Source: JBBQUP01 sp038212305 | GTDB lineage: Bacteria > Bacteroidota > Bacteroidia > Bacteroidales > Marinilabiliaceae | Direction: 5' to 3' | Length of the DNA: 17,558 nucleotides | NCBI GenBank assembly: GCA_038212305.1 | Contig: JBBQUP010000073.1 | Location: 1 to 17,558, forward strand | Shown here: one piece after another, positions 7,675-15,568 of the stretch | How the letters are laid out: every line of letters begins with the position of its first letter | Position numbering within the stretch: the stretch's first letter is position 1 | Notes under the pieces: model-generated | Databases searched by the model: none | What the model was told of the DNA's origin: nothing | The model's input: the letters and a program-made list of their open reading frames with translations, nothing else | Made by a program: the position numbers and the translations under genes

Positions 7675-8442
7675 ATGGTTAGATTATTACTATTCATTTT
7701 TATTTGGGGTTTCGTTGGTAATGGTTTTTCTCAAACCATAATGGAGGTAGGAATAGATGAGAAACTGGATCAATTTGTTCCTGATTCGATTACTCTAATG
7801 GATATTAATGGAAATAGTGTCGATTTTAAATCTTTAATTAATAAGCCTACCATATTAAGCTTTGTATACTACCGATGTCCTGGAATATGTACCCCTCTGA
7901 TGGATGGTATTGCTGATGTAATTGGTTTATCGGACATGAAATTAGGCGAAGACTATCAGTTGGTGACTGTGAGTTTTGACTCATCCGAAGGGCCAGAATT
8001 GGCAAAGAAAAAGCGAAATAATTATTCGCTACTCGTTAAAAAAGAGGGGATGGAGAAAGGATGGCAATTTTTTACCGCCGACAGTGCTAATTTGGCTAAA
8101 TTAACAGATAGCGTGGGGTTTAGGTTTAAAAAAACGGGTAACGATTTTTTACACACTGCGACTTTAATATTTATTAGTCCTCAAGGTAAAATAACTCGTT
8201 ATTTAAACGGCACCTACTTTTTGCCTTTTGAATTCAAATTAGCTGTTGTTGAATCGAGCAAAGGAATTTCAGGTTCAACAATTAATAAGCTGCTGCAATA
8301 CTGTTACAATTATGATCCAGTAGGTAAATCGTATGTGATGAACATTACTAAAGTTTCGGCTACATTAATCATCTTTATTAGCTTATTAGTACTAATTGCA
8401 CTTTTTGCTAAACCTAAAAGAAAACCAACAGATTTAAAATAA
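7675..8442 (+). CDS. SCO1/SenC/PrrC family copper chaperone for cytochrome oxidase
   Basis: Thioredoxin-fold protein that delivers copper to, or reduces, the CuA site of cytochrome oxidase subunit II on the outer face of the cytoplasmic membrane. The 255-residue product has an N-terminal signal sequence (MVRLLLFIFIWGFVGNGFSQ). The copper site is visible as Cys68-P-G-I-Cys72 and the distal His160 in DFLHTA. TVSFDSSEG (about 98-106) is the conserved loop. It has a C-terminal membrane helix (about 226-246), followed by a basic tail, which anchors it after translocation. It is the first gene of the oxidase cluster, with only 8 bp before subunit I, so co-transcription is near certain. All metal ligands are present. 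Confidence 0.93.
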   Translation: MVRLLLFIFIWGFVGNGFSQTIMEVGIDEKLDQFVPDSITLMDINGNSVDFKSLINKPTILSFVYYRCPGICTPLMDGIADVIGLSDMKLGEDYQLVTVSFDSSEGPELAKKKRNNYSLLVKKEGMEKGWQFFTADSANLAKLTDSVGFRFKKTGNDFLHTATLIFISPQGKITRYLNGTYFLPFEFKLAVVESSKGISGSTINKLLQYCYNYDPVGKSYVMNITKVSATLIIFISLLVLIALFAKPKRKPTDLK

Positions 8443-8450
8443 AATTTGGT

Positions 8451-10061
8451 ATGACAGAACAGACACAACATTCGCCTCTTCCTAATTTTCGAGAGGCAAA
8501 AGGGAAATATTCGGGAATTTTGTCCTGGGTGTTATCCACCGATCATAAACGTATAGGCTTACTTTATTTATACTCAATACTTACATTTTTTGCAGTGGGG
8601 GTATTGCTGGGTTTGCTTATGAAATTGGAATTAATAGCTCCTGGTAAAACCATTATGACAGCTAAAGATTACAATGCGATGTTTACTTTTCATGGTATTA
8701 TAATGATTTTTTTAGTTGTCATACCTGGACTACCTGCCATTTTTGGGAATTTTTTAATGCCTATTATGATTGGGGCTCGCGATGTGGCATTCCCGAAACT
8801 TAATTTGTTTTCGTGGTATTTGTATGTTTTGGGCGCATTAATAGCATTGAGTAGTCAGTTTATGAGCGGAGGATCACCTGATACCGGTTGGACATTTTAC
8901 GCTCCCTATAGCTTTAAAACATCCACCAATATGCTGCCCGCGGTTATTGGAGCGTTTGTTTTAGGTTTTTCATCCATTTTAACAGGGTTGAATTTTATTG
9001 TTACCATGCATCGCATGAGAGCTCCCGGCATGACTTGGTTTAAAATGCCTCTTTTCCCATGGACGCTTTATGCTACTGGATGGATTCAAATTTTAGCTAC
9101 TCCTATTGTGGGAATAACTCTTTTAATGGTAGTTGCAGAACGTGTTTTTCAGATAGGATTTTTCGATCCTGCATTAGGGGGCGATCCTATTTTATATCAA
9201 CACTTATTTTGGATTTATTCACATCCTGCTGTTTATATCATGATTTTGCCTGCTATGGGCGCAATCTCTGAAATAATACCAACTTTTTCTCGCAAAACAA
9301 TATTTGGATATAAAGTAATTGTTGTCTCAACGTTAGCCATTGCCTTTGTTGGTTATTTTGTTTGGGGACACCATATGTACACCGCAGGCATGAGCGGTAC
9401 CGCCTTATGGGTGTTTTCACTGTTGTCGTTTTTAGTTGCCATACCCAGTGCAATTAAAGTGTTTAACTGGGTTGGAACTTTATATAAAGGAAGCATCTTA
9501 CTTGAGCCTCCTTTCTATTGGGCCATTTCTTTTATTTTTGTTTTTATGATAGGTGGTTTATCGGGCTTGGTACTGGGGTCGTTAGCAACTGATATTCACC
9601 TACATGACACAGCTTTTGTTGTAGCTCATTTTCATTATATTGTATTTGGGGGTACTGGATTTGCTTTTATGGCAGCTATTCATTATTGGTTTCCTAAAAT
9701 TTGGGGGCGCATGTACGATAGAGGTTTGGCAATGACTGGCTGGATACTATTTTTTATAGGGTTTAACGCCTTGTATTTGCCCATGTTTTATTTAGGTATG
9801 GAAGGAATGCCCAGACGTTATTACGATTATCTCGAACAGTTTCATGGACCCAATATTATATCTACTTTAGGATCATGGGTATTAGCAACTGGATTGGTGA
9901 TTATTGTGATTAACTTAGTCAAATCGGCTCGCAGTGGGCCTATAGCACCAGCAGATCCATGGGGAGGCAAAACCCTTGAATGGACTGTTCCATCACCGCC
10001 TCCAGTAGAGAATTTTGAGGAAATCCCAACCATCACGAAGCATCCTTACGATTACAGATAA
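8451..10061 (+). CDS. ctaD: Cytochrome c oxidase subunit I, A2-type (caa3)
   Basis: Catalytic subunit of a proton-pumping heme-copper oxygen reductase in the cytoplasmic membrane. The 536 residues form about 12 membrane helices. Ligands visible are His81 (TFHGIIM, low-spin heme), His258 with Tyr262 (CuB His and cross-linked Tyr, in YSHPAVY), His307-His308 (WGHHMY, CuB), His385-Asp386 (Mg site), His393 (heme a3) and His395 (low-spin heme, in VAHFHY). The helix VI motif is Y-S-H-P-A-V-Y rather than G-H-P-E-V-Y. The D-channel glutamate is therefore missing and replaced by the Tyr-Ser pair typical of A2-type oxidases such as those of Thermus and Rhodothermus. It is followed 10 bp later by subunit III. 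The cytochrome c domain fused to subunit II downstream confirms the caa3 assignment. Confidence 0.97.
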   Translation: MTEQTQHSPLPNFREAKGKYSGILSWVLSTDHKRIGLLYLYSILTFFAVGVLLGLLMKLELIAPGKTIMTAKDYNAMFTFHGIIMIFLVVIPGLPAIFGNFLMPIMIGARDVAFPKLNLFSWYLYVLGALIALSSQFMSGGSPDTGWTFYAPYSFKTSTNMLPAVIGAFVLGFSSILTGLNFIVTMHRMRAPGMTWFKMPLFPWTLYATGWIQILATPIVGITLLMVVAERVFQIGFFDPALGGDPILYQHLFWIYSHPAVYIMILPAMGAISEIIPTFSRKTIFGYKVIVVSTLAIAFVGYFVWGHHMYTAGMSGTALWVFSLLSFLVAIPSAIKVFNWVGTLYKGSILLEPPFYWAISFIFVFMIGGLSGLVLGSLATDIHLHDTAFVVAHFHYIVFGGTGFAFMAAIHYWFPKIWGRMYDRGLAMTGWILFFIGFNALYLPMFYLGMEGMPRRYYDYLEQFHGPNIISTLGSWVLATGLVIIVINLVKSARSGPIAPADPWGGKTLEWTVPSPPPVENFEEIPTITKHPYDYR

Positions 10062-10071
10062 TTATTTAATT

Positions 10072-10689
10072 ATGAGTCAACAAGCACATCATGCAGATGA
10101 ACATCGCGACGATGAAGCCTCGAAAATAGGAATGTGGCTTTTTATATTCACCGAGCTATTTTTGTTCACAGGCTTATTTATTGTATATGCTATATACAGG
10201 CATATGCATCCAGTTGCATTTCACCTTTCGGCACACGAATTAAGCGTTCCCATTGGAACATTAAATACGGTTATTTTATTGGTTAGCAGTATGACTGTGG
10301 CAATGGCTACATCTGCCATACGTAAGGGGCAACGACTACAAACCTTATTGCTGTTATCAGTAACCGTATTATTGGCAATGGCTTTTATGGTAAACAAATA
10401 TTTTGAGTGGGGAGCTAAGTTTGAGCATGGGTTATATCCAGGGAGTGCCATTTTACATGAGCGAGGGTTTGGCGACACGATGTTTTTTGGATTGTATTTT
10501 TTTATGACGGGCTTACATGCCTTACATATAATTGCAGGGGTGACGTTAATACTCGTTGTTTTTGCAAAAGTTTATCGTAATAAATTGACCTCCGAAAATC
10601 CGGTTTTGCTCGATAATGCTGGATTGTATTGGCATTTGGTCGATTTAATTTGGATATTCTTATTTCCTTTATTTTATTTAATTACCTGA
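10072..10689 (+). CDS. ctaE: Cytochrome c oxidase subunit III
   Basis: Integral membrane subunit that stabilises subunit I. I use the ATG at 10072 (10 bp after the subunit I stop); an upstream in-frame start would run back into subunit I and is not needed. This gives 205 residues with a His-rich soluble start (MSQQAHHADEH) and five predicted membrane helices, the short form typical of caa3 oxidases. The conserved Glu28 lies in helix one (MWLFIFTELFLFTGLF), and the YFFMTGLHALHIIAG and YWHLVDLIWIFLFPLFYL motifs are strong family signatures. Subunit IV follows after 5 bp. Confidence 0.95.
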   Translation: MSQQAHHADEHRDDEASKIGMWLFIFTELFLFTGLFIVYAIYRHMHPVAFHLSAHELSVPIGTLNTVILLVSSMTVAMATSAIRKGQRLQTLLLLSVTVLLAMAFMVNKYFEWGAKFEHGLYPGSAILHERGFGDTMFFGLYFFMTGLHALHIIAGVTLILVVFAKVYRNKLTSENPVLLDNAGLYWHLVDLIWIFLFPLFYLIT

Positions 10690-10694
10690 TTATT

Positions 10695-10979
10695 ATGAGT
10701 GGCGAAACACATACCATAGTAAGCAATAAAACCTACATTTTGGTTTTGCTTTTTTTGTTAACCATGACGGGCATTTCGGTGGCTGCAACGCAAATTCAGT
10801 TAGATTCGTTAACCATATTTGTTGCACTTTTTTTAGCATCGGTTAAATCATTTGTTGTTTTAACCTATTTTATGCACCTGAAATTCGATAGTCTATTTAT
10901 AAAATTAATGGTCGCATCCATGTTTATAATTATAACATTGGTGATGATTCTCATGTTTATAGATTATGATTTTAGATAG
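10695..10979 (+). CDS. Cytochrome c oxidase subunit IV (small membrane subunit)
   Basis: Small accessory subunit of the prokaryotic COX4 type. I choose the ATG at 10695, five bases after the subunit III stop; earlier in-frame starts fall inside subunit III. The product is 94 residues with three membrane helices (about 14-32, 37-60 and 68-90). The motif ASVKSFVVLTYFMHLKFD at about 48-65 is the classic family signature. It is co-transcribed with subunit III. A 74-bp gap separates it from subunit II, the largest break inside the operon. Confidence 0.9.
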   Translation: MSGETHTIVSNKTYILVLLFLLTMTGISVAATQIQLDSLTIFVALFLASVKSFVVLTYFMHLKFDSLFIKLMVASMFIIITLVMILMFIDYDFR

Positions 10980-11053
10980 TTCAATGCGAATAGTTGTATT
11001 TTATAAATGAATCTCATACCCTATTTTTATATACGGTTTTTTAATATCAAACT

Positions 11054-12004
11054 ATGACACCACCCATCATCGATAGTTCAAATTTTGTTGCAGGGGTTGA
11101 CCAAGCCTTTCTGGTTATTTTTGGAATTTCATTGTTCTTTTTAGTCGCTATTACTGTTGTTATGATCTATTTTGTGATTCGGTATCGGAGATCAAAAAAC
11201 AGTGTTGCAACTCAAATCGATGGAAACAACACGTTGGAAGTAATTTGGATAGCCATTCCAACCGTTTTGGTGCTGGTAATGTTTTACTACGGCTGGGCTG
11301 GGTGGCATAAGCAAGAAGAACCACCTGCCGATGCCATGCAAATAAAAAGCATTGCCCGAATGTGGAATTTCTCCTTCGAATATGCTAATGGACGAGTAAC
11401 CGATACGCTTTATGTGCCAATGAATAAAGATGTTAATATCGATTTAGTATCATTGGATGTGATTCACAGTTTCTACATCCCTGCATTCCGATTGAAAAAA
11501 GATATTGTGCCCGGTAAAAAGCAATTCATGTGGTTTAATTCTGCCCGAGAGGGAATTTACGATTTGTTTTGTGCCGAATATTGTGGTTTAAATCACTCCT
11601 ATATGATTACATCGGTCATGGTAATGCCTCATGATAAATTTGATGCATGGTACGCCGATACCACTAAAGTTGTTGATTTGAACCAACCAGTTAATTCGCG
11701 TTTAGCCGGACAAACATTAGTTAAAAAGATGGGATGTATAGCATGCCACTCTAAGGATGGAACGAATTTAGTGGGACCTACATTTAAGAACCTTTTTGGG
11801 GCTCAACGGTTAGTTATTGAAAAAGGGAATGAGAAATCGTTGGTGGCCGATGACGCTTATTTAATACAATCGATAAAAGATCCTGCATCGCAAGTAGTTA
11901 AAGGGTTTGGTTCGGGGTTGATGCAGCCCTATAAAGCTCAAATGAGTGATGTTGAAATTGCTCAAGTAGTTGATTATTTAAAATCATTATCAGATAAAAA
12001 GTAA
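11054..12004 (+). CDS. ctaC: Cytochrome c oxidase subunit II fused to cytochrome c
   Basis: Electron-entry subunit of the caa3 oxidase. The 316 residues comprise two membrane helices (about 17-43 and 62-80), a CuA cupredoxin domain (about 95-195) and a C-terminal class I cytochrome c domain (about 214-313). CuA ligands are complete: His138, Cys173, Glu175, Cys177, His181 and Met184 in CAEYCGLNHSYM. The heme c site is Cys228-I-A-Cys231-His232, with Met290 (GLMQPY) the likely second axial ligand. Most of the protein faces the periplasm. No cleavable signal peptide is evident; the first helix probably serves for export. The position after subunit IV, rather than ahead of subunit I, is less common. 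CtaB follows after 5 bp. Confidence 0.96.
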   Translation: MTPPIIDSSNFVAGVDQAFLVIFGISLFFLVAITVVMIYFVIRYRRSKNSVATQIDGNNTLEVIWIAIPTVLVLVMFYYGWAGWHKQEEPPADAMQIKSIARMWNFSFEYANGRVTDTLYVPMNKDVNIDLVSLDVIHSFYIPAFRLKKDIVPGKKQFMWFNSAREGIYDLFCAEYCGLNHSYMITSVMVMPHDKFDAWYADTTKVVDLNQPVNSRLAGQTLVKKMGCIACHSKDGTNLVGPTFKNLFGAQRLVIEKGNEKSLVADDAYLIQSIKDPASQVVKGFGSGLMQPYKAQMSDVEIAQVVDYLKSLSDKK

Positions 12005-12009
12005 TTAAA

Positions 12010-12873
12010 ATGAGAGTTAGAGATGTGTTAATTCTAGGGAAGTTATCAATTTCGTTGCCGGTAGGGTTAACCGCCTTTTTAGGTTACGTGCTTGCTAATG
12101 GAGCTATTACCTGGAGTGCTTTTCTTCCTTTTTTCGGTATATTTTTTCTTTCATCAGCTGCATCGGGACTTAATCAAATACAAGAATATAAGCTCGACGC
12201 ATTAATGATTCGAACACAAAAACGACCTATTCCGGCTGGTATTATTAGTCCGAAAGTAGCCATGCAGTGGGTTTTGTTGTTTTTTCTTGTGGGGGTTATC
12301 ATCCTATCGTTCACAACGCTCTATGGGACTTTGTGGGGCATTGCAGGTTTAATTTGGTACAATGGAGTTTATACACCACTTAAAAGAGTAACCGCATTTT
12401 CGGTTTTCCCTGGCGCATTTGTAGGTGTTATTCCGGTTGTTGCAGGATGGATGGCTGCTAATGGCAGTTTGGGAGATTCGCGACTACATTTTTTGGCACT
12501 GTTCTTTTTCATTGGTCAAATGCCTCATTTTTGGCTATTGGTGTTAAAATATGGAAAAGATTATCAACGAGCTGGTTTTCCAACATTGCACGATTATTTT
12601 AGCCCAATTCAAATCGAGCGCATTAATTTGGTTTGGATGATAGCCACCTTTGCATCGGCAATATTATTAACCATAACTCATGTTTTTGATATCACATTTT
12701 TTGCTGCCGTTTTAAGTTGTGTGTCGGTGTTGTTAATTGGATGGGTGGTTCGATTGTATCGGATGACTAATAAAGCAAAAGGAATTGTTCCCGGAGGTAA
12801 ACTATTTTTAGTTTTTAATAGTTTTTATCTTTTAGTGATGATACTACTTTCGTTAGATAAAATTAACTGGTAG
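12010..12873 (+). CDS. ctaB: Protoheme IX farnesyltransferase (heme O synthase)
   Basis: UbiA-superfamily membrane prenyltransferase that adds a farnesyl group to protoheme to make heme O, the precursor of the heme A used by subunit I. The 287 residues form about nine membrane helices. The first prenyl-diphosphate motif is N55-x-x-x-E59-x-x-x-D63 followed by ALMIRTQKRP (64-73), exactly the CtaB/COX10 pattern. YNGVYTPLKRVTAFSVFPGAFVG-type sequence and the PHFW...YGKDYQRAGFP block further support it. It is the last gene of the oxidase cluster. Heme A synthase (ctaA) is not in the window and must be encoded elsewhere. Confidence 0.96.
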   Translation: MRVRDVLILGKLSISLPVGLTAFLGYVLANGAITWSAFLPFFGIFFLSSAASGLNQIQEYKLDALMIRTQKRPIPAGIISPKVAMQWVLLFFLVGVIILSFTTLYGTLWGIAGLIWYNGVYTPLKRVTAFSVFPGAFVGVIPVVAGWMAANGSLGDSRLHFLALFFFIGQMPHFWLLVLKYGKDYQRAGFPTLHDYFSPIQIERINLVWMIATFASAILLTITHVFDITFFAAVLSCVSVLLIGWVVRLYRMTNKAKGIVPGGKLFLVFNSFYLLVMILLSLDKINW

Positions 12874-12889
12874 TACTATCGGTTGATTA

Positions 12890-13047
12890 AGAGGCGTTTG
12901 AGTTTTGTAGATGGCTAGATTATAGAAAGAGAAGATGAAAAGATGAAAATAGAATGCTCACCATCTGGAAATATCTAAAATATCTTATCCATCCTTCTAA
13001 TATCTATTATTCTTCCTGTCTCTGTATTCATTTAAATTTAAACAGTT
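12890..13047 (-). repeat. MITE-like repeat, copy B (inverted relative to copy A)
   Basis: This segment of about 158 bp matches copy A (4598-4752) on the opposite strand along its full length, roughly four-fifths identical by eye, with a few short insertions or deletions. The 12-bp terminus AAATTTAAACAG is exact at 13034-13045; the other terminus (GGCGTTTGAGTTTT, from 12893) has decayed. It fills most of the gap between ctaB and the HMA lipoprotein gene. It contains no ORF. Confidence 0.7.
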
Positions 13048-13111
13048 GAAAACATATTGTCTATTCGTTAGATAATATTTCAATAATTAAAAAATTAAAT
13101 ATCAATTGGTT

Positions 13112-13444
13112 ATGAAAAACTTAATTTATGGAGTATTTGTTTTTGGTTTTATAATGTTGGTTAATGGATGTCAATCACCCCAAACAACAAAAAATACGGA
13201 TCAAGCCTTTGCTGCTACCGATACTGTTGTTTTATCCAATGTTAGTTGGGATATTCCAGTTAAAGGTATGACTTGCGAAGGATGTGAAAAAACGATTGAA
13301 GCAGGCGTTGGGCAATTGAATGGAATTGCAACGGTTAAGGCCAATCACGCAAAGGGAACAGCAGTTGTTACCGGTGACTCTACATTGGTTTCACTATCTG
13401 ATATCAAGCAAAAAATTAACGATATTGGTTACGTTGCCAAATAG
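13112..13444 (+). CDS. Small HMA-domain (heavy-metal-binding) lipoprotein
   Basis: A 110-residue protein with a lipoprotein signal (MKNLIYGVFVFGFIMLVNGC; lipid-acceptor Cys20), a short linker, and a heavy-metal-associated domain (about 46-108). The metal-binding loop is GMTCEGCE with Cys55 and Cys58. I start at the ATG at 13112; a TTG two codons earlier is unlikely. Most HMA domains are cytoplasmic or part of P-type ATPases. A free lipid-anchored version faces the periplasm and probably binds copper or another soft metal there. It lies 238 bp after ctaB with a MITE-like repeat between, so it may have its own promoter, but the location suggests a link to copper supply for the oxidase. That link is inference. 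Confidence 0.85.
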   Translation: MKNLIYGVFVFGFIMLVNGCQSPQTTKNTDQAFAATDTVVLSNVSWDIPVKGMTCEGCEKTIEAGVGQLNGIATVKANHAKGTAVVTGDSTLVSLSDIKQKINDIGYVAK

Positions 13445-13450
13445 TCATTG

Positions 13451-13472
13451 TAAGAAAACACGCTATTTCTTA
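13451..13472. terminator. Weak hairpin after the HMA lipoprotein gene
   Basis: TAAGAAA (13451-13457) and TTTCTTA (13466-13472) form a 7-bp stem with an 8-nt loop, starting 7 bp after the stop codon. The stem is AT-rich and no T-run follows, so termination is only a guess from position. Confidence 0.3.
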
Positions 13473-13488
13473 AAAGCGTCTTCGTTAC

Positions 13489-13566
13489 TACCCCTAGCCC
13501 CTAAAGGGTAAGTTGCTATTCACTAGCGTGTTGGCAATTTTCCCATTAGGGAAGCCAGAGGGTGTG
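13489..13566. repeat. GC-rich palindromic repeat, copy 1
   Basis: CCCCTAAAGGG near 13498-13508 and TTCCCATTAGGGAA near 13540-13553 form an imperfect long palindrome, ending in AGAGGGTGTG. It lies between the convergent HMA and trehalase genes. The layout, two CCTAAAGG-type cores with an outer ACC/GGGTGTG pair, recurs at 15497-15558. It may form a bidirectional hairpin that separates the two transcripts. Confidence 0.5.
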
Positions 13567-13619
13567 CGCAGGTGAAAAGTGTAGTTTTCTTGCTTATACT
13601 CTAAATAATTAAAAGAGCG

Positions 13620-15197
13620 TTATTGTTTGTTCTTAAGATAATTAGCGAAGTTCATGTAAACGGCATTCGTCCAGCCAAATCCATCTTGGGTTGGATATTC
13701 GCCTCCTCCGCTAGCTATTTTGGGACGACAAACATTGTATTTCTCTAGCATTTTCCCTGTCCTATTGTAAACTCTCTGATTGGTTTTAATCCATCGGGCC
13801 ATTATTTTTTCTGCCAGTGCGTTCTGATGATTATTCAATAAAGCCTTTACGCAAATGTACTGCAATGGTGCCCATCCATTTGGAGCATCCCATTGTTGCG
13901 ATGTTTTAACAAGCGAGGTGACCACTCCTCCTTTTTTGATGAAATGTTTTTTAAAGTATCGAATACATGTTGTGGTTTGATGCGGAGTAGAAATATTTTC
14001 AAAGAGCGGGAACATTCCCGAAGCATAACTGGGAGATGTAGTTGTTTTTTTTATAAAATGATAATCGGCATAAAATCCCGATGCGTTATCGTAGCAGTAT
14101 TTATTTATTGCTTGCTCTCTTTTTAATGCCAAATTCTCATATTCGCTCGCTTGATCATTTTTCTTTGCGATAGCATAGGCTTTTGTTAAAGTTTTCTCTA
14201 AATGATGTAGCAAGCAGTTTAAATCAACCGGAATAATATTGGTTGTTTCAATAGAGCCTAAGTCGTTTTTATTAGCTAACCAACGCGAGCTAAAATCCCA
14301 TCCCGACTCACAGGCAGCTCTTAAGTTCAAATAATCCAGCGAATCAGGTCGATTATTACCTGATGCAGTAACAATATCTTCGGCATAAGACTCGGCTCTG
14401 GGAGTGGTTAAGTTATCGTAATAGCGATTTAAAACGTTTCCATCGGGCATAAGCACAACTCTTTCATTTTGTGGATTTTCGCTGGTTAGTAAACTGCTAT
14501 TTTGCATCCAAAAAGCATATTCCTGCTCTAATTGAGGTAAATATCTTAAATAAACCGAATCATCGTTTTTTGTACTGGAAAGCAAATCAATCATGTATGA
14601 AAAAAATGGAGGTTGGGAGCGCGATAAATAATAAGTACGTGTTCCGTTAGGAATAAATCCATATTGATCGATTAAATAGGCAAAATTCATAACCATTTCT
14701 TCCAGTAAATCTGTTTTGCCAGCTTTAGCTAAACCAATCATTGTGAAGTAACTATCCCAATAATACATTTCTCGAAATCTACCACCTGGAATAACAAATC
14801 GATGAGGTAAACCAATATTGGTTCCTCTATTTTCGGATGGTGTGCGCGTTAGAAAATACCATACCGAATTGATATGAGCTTCGATGTTATTGGGAAATAA
14901 ATTGTTAACCATTAGCTGCGAACCTGAGTCGGATGGGATGGTAAAGTGTTGGTAAATAAACGTTTTCAAATCGAATTTGGTTTGTTTACTCTCAATTTCA
15001 TAAAGCGAATCAATGGAAAGGGTAGTGATACAAATAGCATCTGCGAATAGCTTGGAATCGGCAAAAATATGCTGGGTTTGTACTTCGTTAAAAAGTTTTG
15101 GATAAGGAATGGCTTCTTTTGTTTGCGCGAGTAGGTTGAAATTGTTGGAGATAATAAGTCCCAATAGTAGAATGATGATTTTTTTTAGGTTTTTCAT
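13620..15197 (-). CDS. treA: Periplasmic trehalase (GH37)
   Basis: Inverting glycoside hydrolase that splits trehalose into two glucose molecules. I use the ATG at 15197, which begins a signal peptide (MKNLKKIIILLLGLIISNNF...LLAQ), giving 525 residues; an upstream in-frame ATG at 15239 would put 14 polar residues before it. The two GH37 signatures are present: PGGRFREMYYWDSYF at 137-151 and QWDAPNGWAPLQ at 435-446. The likely catalytic acid is Asp301 (ESGWDFSSRW) and the likely base Glu500 (GGGEYPTQDGFGWTN). Both match the E. coli enzyme in context. It is transcribed alone, with no sugar transporter nearby, and is flanked on both sides by GC-rich palindromic repeats. Confidence 0.94.
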   Translation of the reverse strand: MKNLKKIIILLLGLIISNNFNLLAQTKEAIPYPKLFNEVQTQHIFADSKLFADAICITTLSIDSLYEIESKQTKFDLKTFIYQHFTIPSDSGSQLMVNNLFPNNIEAHINSVWYFLTRTPSENRGTNIGLPHRFVIPGGRFREMYYWDSYFTMIGLAKAGKTDLLEEMVMNFAYLIDQYGFIPNGTRTYYLSRSQPPFFSYMIDLLSSTKNDDSVYLRYLPQLEQEYAFWMQNSSLLTSENPQNERVVLMPDGNVLNRYYDNLTTPRAESYAEDIVTASGNNRPDSLDYLNLRAACESGWDFSSRWLANKNDLGSIETTNIIPVDLNCLLHHLEKTLTKAYAIAKKNDQASEYENLALKREQAINKYCYDNASGFYADYHFIKKTTTSPSYASGMFPLFENISTPHQTTTCIRYFKKHFIKKGGVVTSLVKTSQQWDAPNGWAPLQYICVKALLNNHQNALAEKIMARWIKTNQRVYNRTGKMLEKYNVCRPKIASGGGEYPTQDGFGWTNAVYMNFANYLKNKQ

Positions 15198-15244
15198 TTT
15201 ATGGCAGTCTAGGCTTAAAAAGTAAGATTTATTTATCAATAAAT

Positions 15245-15252
15245 CAAATGTA
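15245..15252 (-). promoter_or_regulatory. Possible trehalase -7 promoter box
   Basis: On the minus strand TACATTTG matches the Bacteroidota -7 consensus TAnnTTTG exactly, 48 bp upstream of the trehalase ATG. No TTTG-like -33 box is seen at 19-21 nt, so the match could be chance in AT-rich DNA. The rest of 15253-15490 shows nothing I can interpret. Confidence 0.35.
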
Positions 15253-15496
15253 AATAAACATCTAAAATTTTATGCGTTATGTTTAGCGTAAGAACCTCGT
15301 TTATACATTGAAACGCGTTGAATTAGCGCTTTGCTCTTGACATAAATAAGGCTCTTGATTCCAAATTAGTTTCAGAAATAGGAAGTAGCATACTTTACAA
15401 GTCAATTTGGGCTGGGCTTTGGTGTATTTAAAGCCATAAGCTTGGCTGAGTGCAGTTTAGTATAGGGTTTGGGAAAATGGTTATAGTCATCGCTCA

Positions 15497-15558
15497 CCTC
15501 TTTATCTCCTAAAGGAGACCATGCGCGCGGTTCCCTTTAGGGAATAAAAGGGTGTGGG
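15497..15558. repeat. GC-rich palindromic repeat, copy 2
   Basis: CTCCTAAAGGAG (about 15508-15519) and TTCCCTTTAGGGAA (about 15531-15544) form paired palindromic cores around a GCGCGC centre, bounded by CACCTC and AGGGTGTG. It shares this plan with copy 1 at 13489-13566. It ends about 10 bp before the broken 5' end of the RHS fragment and may mark a recombination junction. Confidence 0.45.
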
Positions 15559-15568
15559 AAGGGAATAA

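Noticed and set aside
9253..9453. Antisense ORF inside cytochrome oxidase subunit I
   Set aside because: It lies entirely opposite strongly conserved catalytic sequence and has no protein-like features; it is a reading-frame shadow.
10015..10071. Upstream in-frame start for oxidase subunit III
   Set aside because: It would overlap the end of subunit I by 47 bp and add non-homologous residues; the ATG at 10072 fits the operon spacing.
12874..13047. Rho-independent terminator for the cox operon
   Set aside because: No GC-rich stem followed by a T-run was found; the gap is mostly taken up by MITE-like copy B.
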